A stretch of 64,000 bases of DNA from positions 602,449 to 666,448 of the forward strand of contig JAOZFT010000004.1 of the NCBI GenBank assembly GCA_027492035.1, given 5' to 3'. This DNA comes from Thermoproteota archaeon (GTDB lineage: Archaea; Korarchaeota; JAOZGF01; JAOZFZ01). This document shows, one piece after another, positions 61,650-64,000 of the stretch (positions within the stretch are counted from its first letter, which is position 1; each line of letters starts with the position of its first letter). A program made the position numbers and the translations under genes. Below the pieces are notes generated by a model that had not been told where the DNA came from, searched no databases, and was given only the letters and a program-made list of their open reading frames with translations.

Positions 61650-61655
61650 TGCTTC

Positions 61656-63350
61656 ATGTTTCCTGAAAAGAAAACCCTCAAAATTCTCTTTTTGACAGTT
61701 ACAACCTCATGCCTAATAGTATTTGTTTTCCTTCCAACATTTTATTTAATGTCTTTCATGGTGGTTAACTGGGGAGAAGTTTACACTGAAGTTTTCGCTA
61801 ACCCTTTAATAGGAAATGAACATTGGAACCAAATCAAAGGGATTTTACTTTTCTCTTTTAGAATAGCCGCTGTAACAGTTTTGGTTGACGTTATCTTCGG
61901 CATTCCTCTCAGCTATATTTTGGCGAGGAAAGAATTCCCGGGCAAAGGGTTGCTTGAGAACTTGGTCATGCTGCCCCTGGTTATTCCTACTTCAGCCTTC
62001 GGCTTTGCAACTTTAATAACTTGGACAACCTCAACTTTCATAACTAAATTTTTTCATTTAAATGGAGGTTTCTTTGAACAAGGTTTTGTTTTACCTTTCT
62101 TAAACATCCCTTTACTTATCCTCATCGTCCATGTGACTTTAACTTTTCCTTATGTTGTAAGGGTTCTTCAATCGAAACTTGAAGATTTAAACCCTGAACT
62201 TGAAGTTGTTTCTGAAACACTTGGTGCAACGGATTTAACTACTTTCCGCAAAGTAATTTTTCCTCTTAGTTTACCAGGTTTGTTCTCAGGTTCTGTCTTA
62301 GCCTTCGCTAGATCTTTAGGCGAAACAGGGGCCACAATGGTTGTTGCAGGTGTAAGCATAACAGCCCCCATAGCTATTGTGAAGTGGGAGCAAGAGTTCA
62401 AAATAGCGCCAGCTTCCTTTTTAGGTTTCCTCTTAATTCTGGTAGCAACTATCATAATCCTACCCATTGAATATTTTGTTTCAACCAAGACCAACATATT
62501 CTCCTTCAAACTCCCTAAATTTTTCCAGTTAAGTAAGAAAGTGCTTGGCTTTGAAAGAACTGTTTCAAAAAGGTTTTATTGGGCAAAAGAAGTTGCAGCG
62601 TCTCTTTTCCTAATCTTAACGATACTTCTGCCTTTATTGCTTGTTTTGGGTTCAGTTATTAATTACTGGAACTATGACCCCTACACTGGAAAAAGGGAGG
62701 GAAGTGTACTTTATCAACTATTTGGTCCATCAAATTATTTCTCAGCCTTGATGAGGGCTACTTCAACTTCTTTCCTGGCTGCTTTTCTTTCAACTTATGT
62801 TTCCACCTGTTTATCTCTTCCTACTGTCATGTTGATTGAAAGGTTCAAGGGAGGGAGGGTTTTAAGGTCGCTTCTGAAAATACCTTTAGTTGTTCCCACC
62901 TCAACTTTAGGTTTATCTATGCTCCTTTTATGGGGTCCTAACGGTTTAAACCTTGTTAACCCAGGTATTTGGCTCATTATTTTAACCCACATTGTTTTCT
63001 CAGTTCCTGTAATTACTGAATCTATTCTTTCCTCCTATGAAGGGTCAAATATTCAGGGCTTCGAAGAAGTAGCTAGAACTTTAGGCGCTTCCCCCTATGA
63101 CGCTGTCGAAACCGTTACTGTGCCAACTTTGAAGAGGGGTATTTTAACCGGTGCAGTTCTTTCATTTACTCATTCTTTGGGGGAGACAGGTGCAACTTTT
63201 ATGGTTATGGGAAGAGACTTAACAGTTTCAACTCTTGTTGTAAACATGGTTGAAGCCTTAGCTATCCCTGCAGCACTTTTCTCTTCAACGTATTTAATTG
63301 CTTTGTCACTGATTCTCCTCCTACTTTTTAAATTTATTTCTTCAAAATAG
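61656..63350 (+). CDS. fused ABC permease with two transmembrane domains
   Basis: The 564-residue protein contains two complete inner-membrane permease units. The first half has PLVIPTSAFGFATLITW and an EAA loop EVVSETLGATDLTTFRKV ending in SLGETGATMVV. The second half has PLVVPTSTLGLSMLLLW and EVARTLGASPYDAVETVTV ending in SLGETGATFMV. The SLGETGAT box is characteristic of CysT/CysW and ModB-type permeases for sulfate, molybdate, tungstate or thiamine. Twelve or so membrane helices are expected. The fusion fixes the two halves in one chain. It starts 6 bases after the binding protein gene. Confidence 0.9.
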   Translation: MFPEKKTLKILFLTVTTSCLIVFVFLPTFYLMSFMVVNWGEVYTEVFANPLIGNEHWNQIKGILLFSFRIAAVTVLVDVIFGIPLSYILARKEFPGKGLLENLVMLPLVIPTSAFGFATLITWTTSTFITKFFHLNGGFFEQGFVLPFLNIPLLILIVHVTLTFPYVVRVLQSKLEDLNPELEVVSETLGATDLTTFRKVIFPLSLPGLFSGSVLAFARSLGETGATMVVAGVSITAPIAIVKWEQEFKIAPASFLGFLLILVATIIILPIEYFVSTKTNIFSFKLPKFFQLSKKVLGFERTVSKRFYWAKEVAASLFLILTILLPLLLVLGSVINYWNYDPYTGKREGSVLYQLFGPSNYFSALMRATSTSFLAAFLSTYVSTCLSLPTVMLIERFKGGRVLRSLLKIPLVVPTSTLGLSMLLLWGPNGLNLVNPGIWLIILTHIVFSVPVITESILSSYEGSNIQGFEEVARTLGASPYDAVETVTVPTLKRGILTGAVLSFTHSLGETGATFMVMGRDLTVSTLVVNMVEALAIPAALFSSTYLIALSLILLLLFKFISSK

Positions 63351-63371
63351 AATTAACTGGTGCATCATGCC

Positions 63372-64000
63372 TTGAAAAGTGTCAAATTGGTTAATGTCAC
63401 TAAAATGTTTGGTAAAATAAAGGCAGTTAAGAACTTAAACTTTGAAGTGAATGAAGGAGAGTATGTAGTTATTTTAGGACCTACAGGTGCAGGTAAAACA
63501 ACAACTTTAAAACTTATAGCTGGTTTGCTTCAACCCGATCGGGGAGAAATATTATTCGATAACGTACCAGCTTCAGCGTTGCCCCCCGAAGAAAGGAAGG
63601 TGGGTTTTGTTTTTCAGGGATACTCTCTCTTTCCATTCATGACTGTTTGGGAAAATGTGGCCTATGGGCCTTCAATGCGTGGATTAAGTGAAAGAGATAT
63701 AGAAGAAGTTTGTGTAAAGGTTCTTAAAGCCGTCCACCTCCTTGAAAGAGCTGATTCTTACCCTAAGGAATTAAGTGGAGGTATGAAGCAACGTATCGCC
63801 TTGGCAAGAGCTTTAGCTGCTCAACCTGAACTTCTTCTTTTGGATGAGCCTTTAAGTGCCTTAGATGCAATATTAAGGGTTGAGTTGCGTTACGAGTTGC
63901 GTAGAATGGTTAAGGATTTAGGTTTAACAGCTATCCACGTCACTCACGACCAAGAAGAAGCAATGTCAATAGCTGACAAAGTAGTTGTTTTAAGGAAGGG
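63372..64000 (+). CDS. ABC transporter ATP-binding protein (3' end beyond window)
   Basis: The frame runs to the window edge without a stop (about 209 codons). It has Walker A GPTGAGKTTTLKLIAGL, Q-loop FVFQGYSLFPFMTVWENVAYG, signature LSGGMKQRIALARAL, Walker B LLLLDEPLSALDAILR and the H-switch IHVTHDQEEA. It powers the fused permease. The TTG start has GGTG nine bases upstream; a GTG at 63360 is possible. A regulatory C-terminal domain, if any, is outside the window. Confidence 0.93.
   Translation, partial: MKSVKLVNVTKMFGKIKAVKNLNFEVNEGEYVVILGPTGAGKTTTLKLIAGLLQPDRGEILFDNVPASALPPEERKVGFVFQGYSLFPFMTVWENVAYGPSMRGLSERDIEEVCVKVLKAVHLLERADSYPKELSGGMKQRIALARALAAQPELLLLDEPLSALDAILRVELRYELRRMVKDLGLTAIHVTHDQEEAMSIADKVVVLRK

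Noticed and set aside
1-64000. tRNA, rRNA, CRISPR and insertion-sequence features
   Set aside because: I looked for the T-loop consensus, repeated spacers and transposase motifs on both strands and saw no convincing match. A covariance-model scan could still find small RNAs such as C/D-box RNAs.

Overview
The window is AT-rich archaeal chromosome. Archaeal markers are a digeranylgeranylglyceryl phosphate synthase-like prenyltransferase, the archaeal S-adenosylmethionine synthetase, a GHMP-type shikimate kinase, the aspartate-semialdehyde (ADTH/DHQ synthase II) entry into the shikimate pathway, an archaeal pilin, TATA-type promoters, and frequent TTG/GTG starts placed just after GGAGG or GGTGG ribosome-binding sites. 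Hdr, MvhD and FrhB-like proteins plus the DUF39/ferredoxin/UPF0280 homocysteine genes point to a strict anaerobe, either a methanogen relative or an uncultured lineage such as Bathyarchaeia. The lineage is an inference. No mcr, rRNA, tRNA, CRISPR array or intact transposon was seen.

Layout. 1-5.4 kb: the end of a DNA ligase, a UbiA-family lipid enzyme, cysS, a small coiled-coil protein, tyrA and a lone pilin. 5.6-16.0 kb: one leftward operon whose gene order follows the biochemical order from aspartate to prephenate and its transamination (aspartate kinase, asd, ADTH synthase, DHQ synthase II, aroD, aroE, shikimate kinase, aroA, aroC, then a chorismate mutase-aminotransferase fusion). 16.5-19.8 kb: a DNA-glycosylase pseudogene, then pheA and ilvE. 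20.1-24.9 kb: a radical SAM/SPASM enzyme, a VIT-like membrane protein, thiL and a TatD-like hydrolase. 24.9-29.6 kb: HdrCB, FrhB-like, MvhD and HdrA, a soluble electron-bifurcating module. 29.8-42.3 kb: a class V aminotransferase, a membrane-anchored winged-helix protein paired with a sequon-rich secreted protein, pseudogene debris, a DUF167 protein, a chromate-resistance pair, the SAM synthetase and membrane proteins of unknown function. 42.4-48.9 kb: an unknown protein, an XPD-like Fe-S helicase, and a MoxR/BchI-membrane-vWA fusion. 49.3-56.8 kb: an amino-acid permease, a metallophosphoesterase/nucleotidyltransferase-like operon, a HAD phosphatase, an ADP-forming acyl-CoA synthetase alpha subunit and an alanine-type aminotransferase. 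57.1-64.0 kb: the homocysteine operon, a QueG-like Fe-S protein and an oxyanion-type ABC transporter cut by the window edge.

Aspartate feeds the aromatic operon and, through aspartate semialdehyde, the homocysteine operon. SAM synthetase continues the methionine branch. The Hdr module handles low-potential electrons with F420/ferredoxin. Several intergenic palindromes lie at predicted promoters or gene ends and are plausible operators or terminators. Family assignments rest on motifs read by eye, not on database searches.
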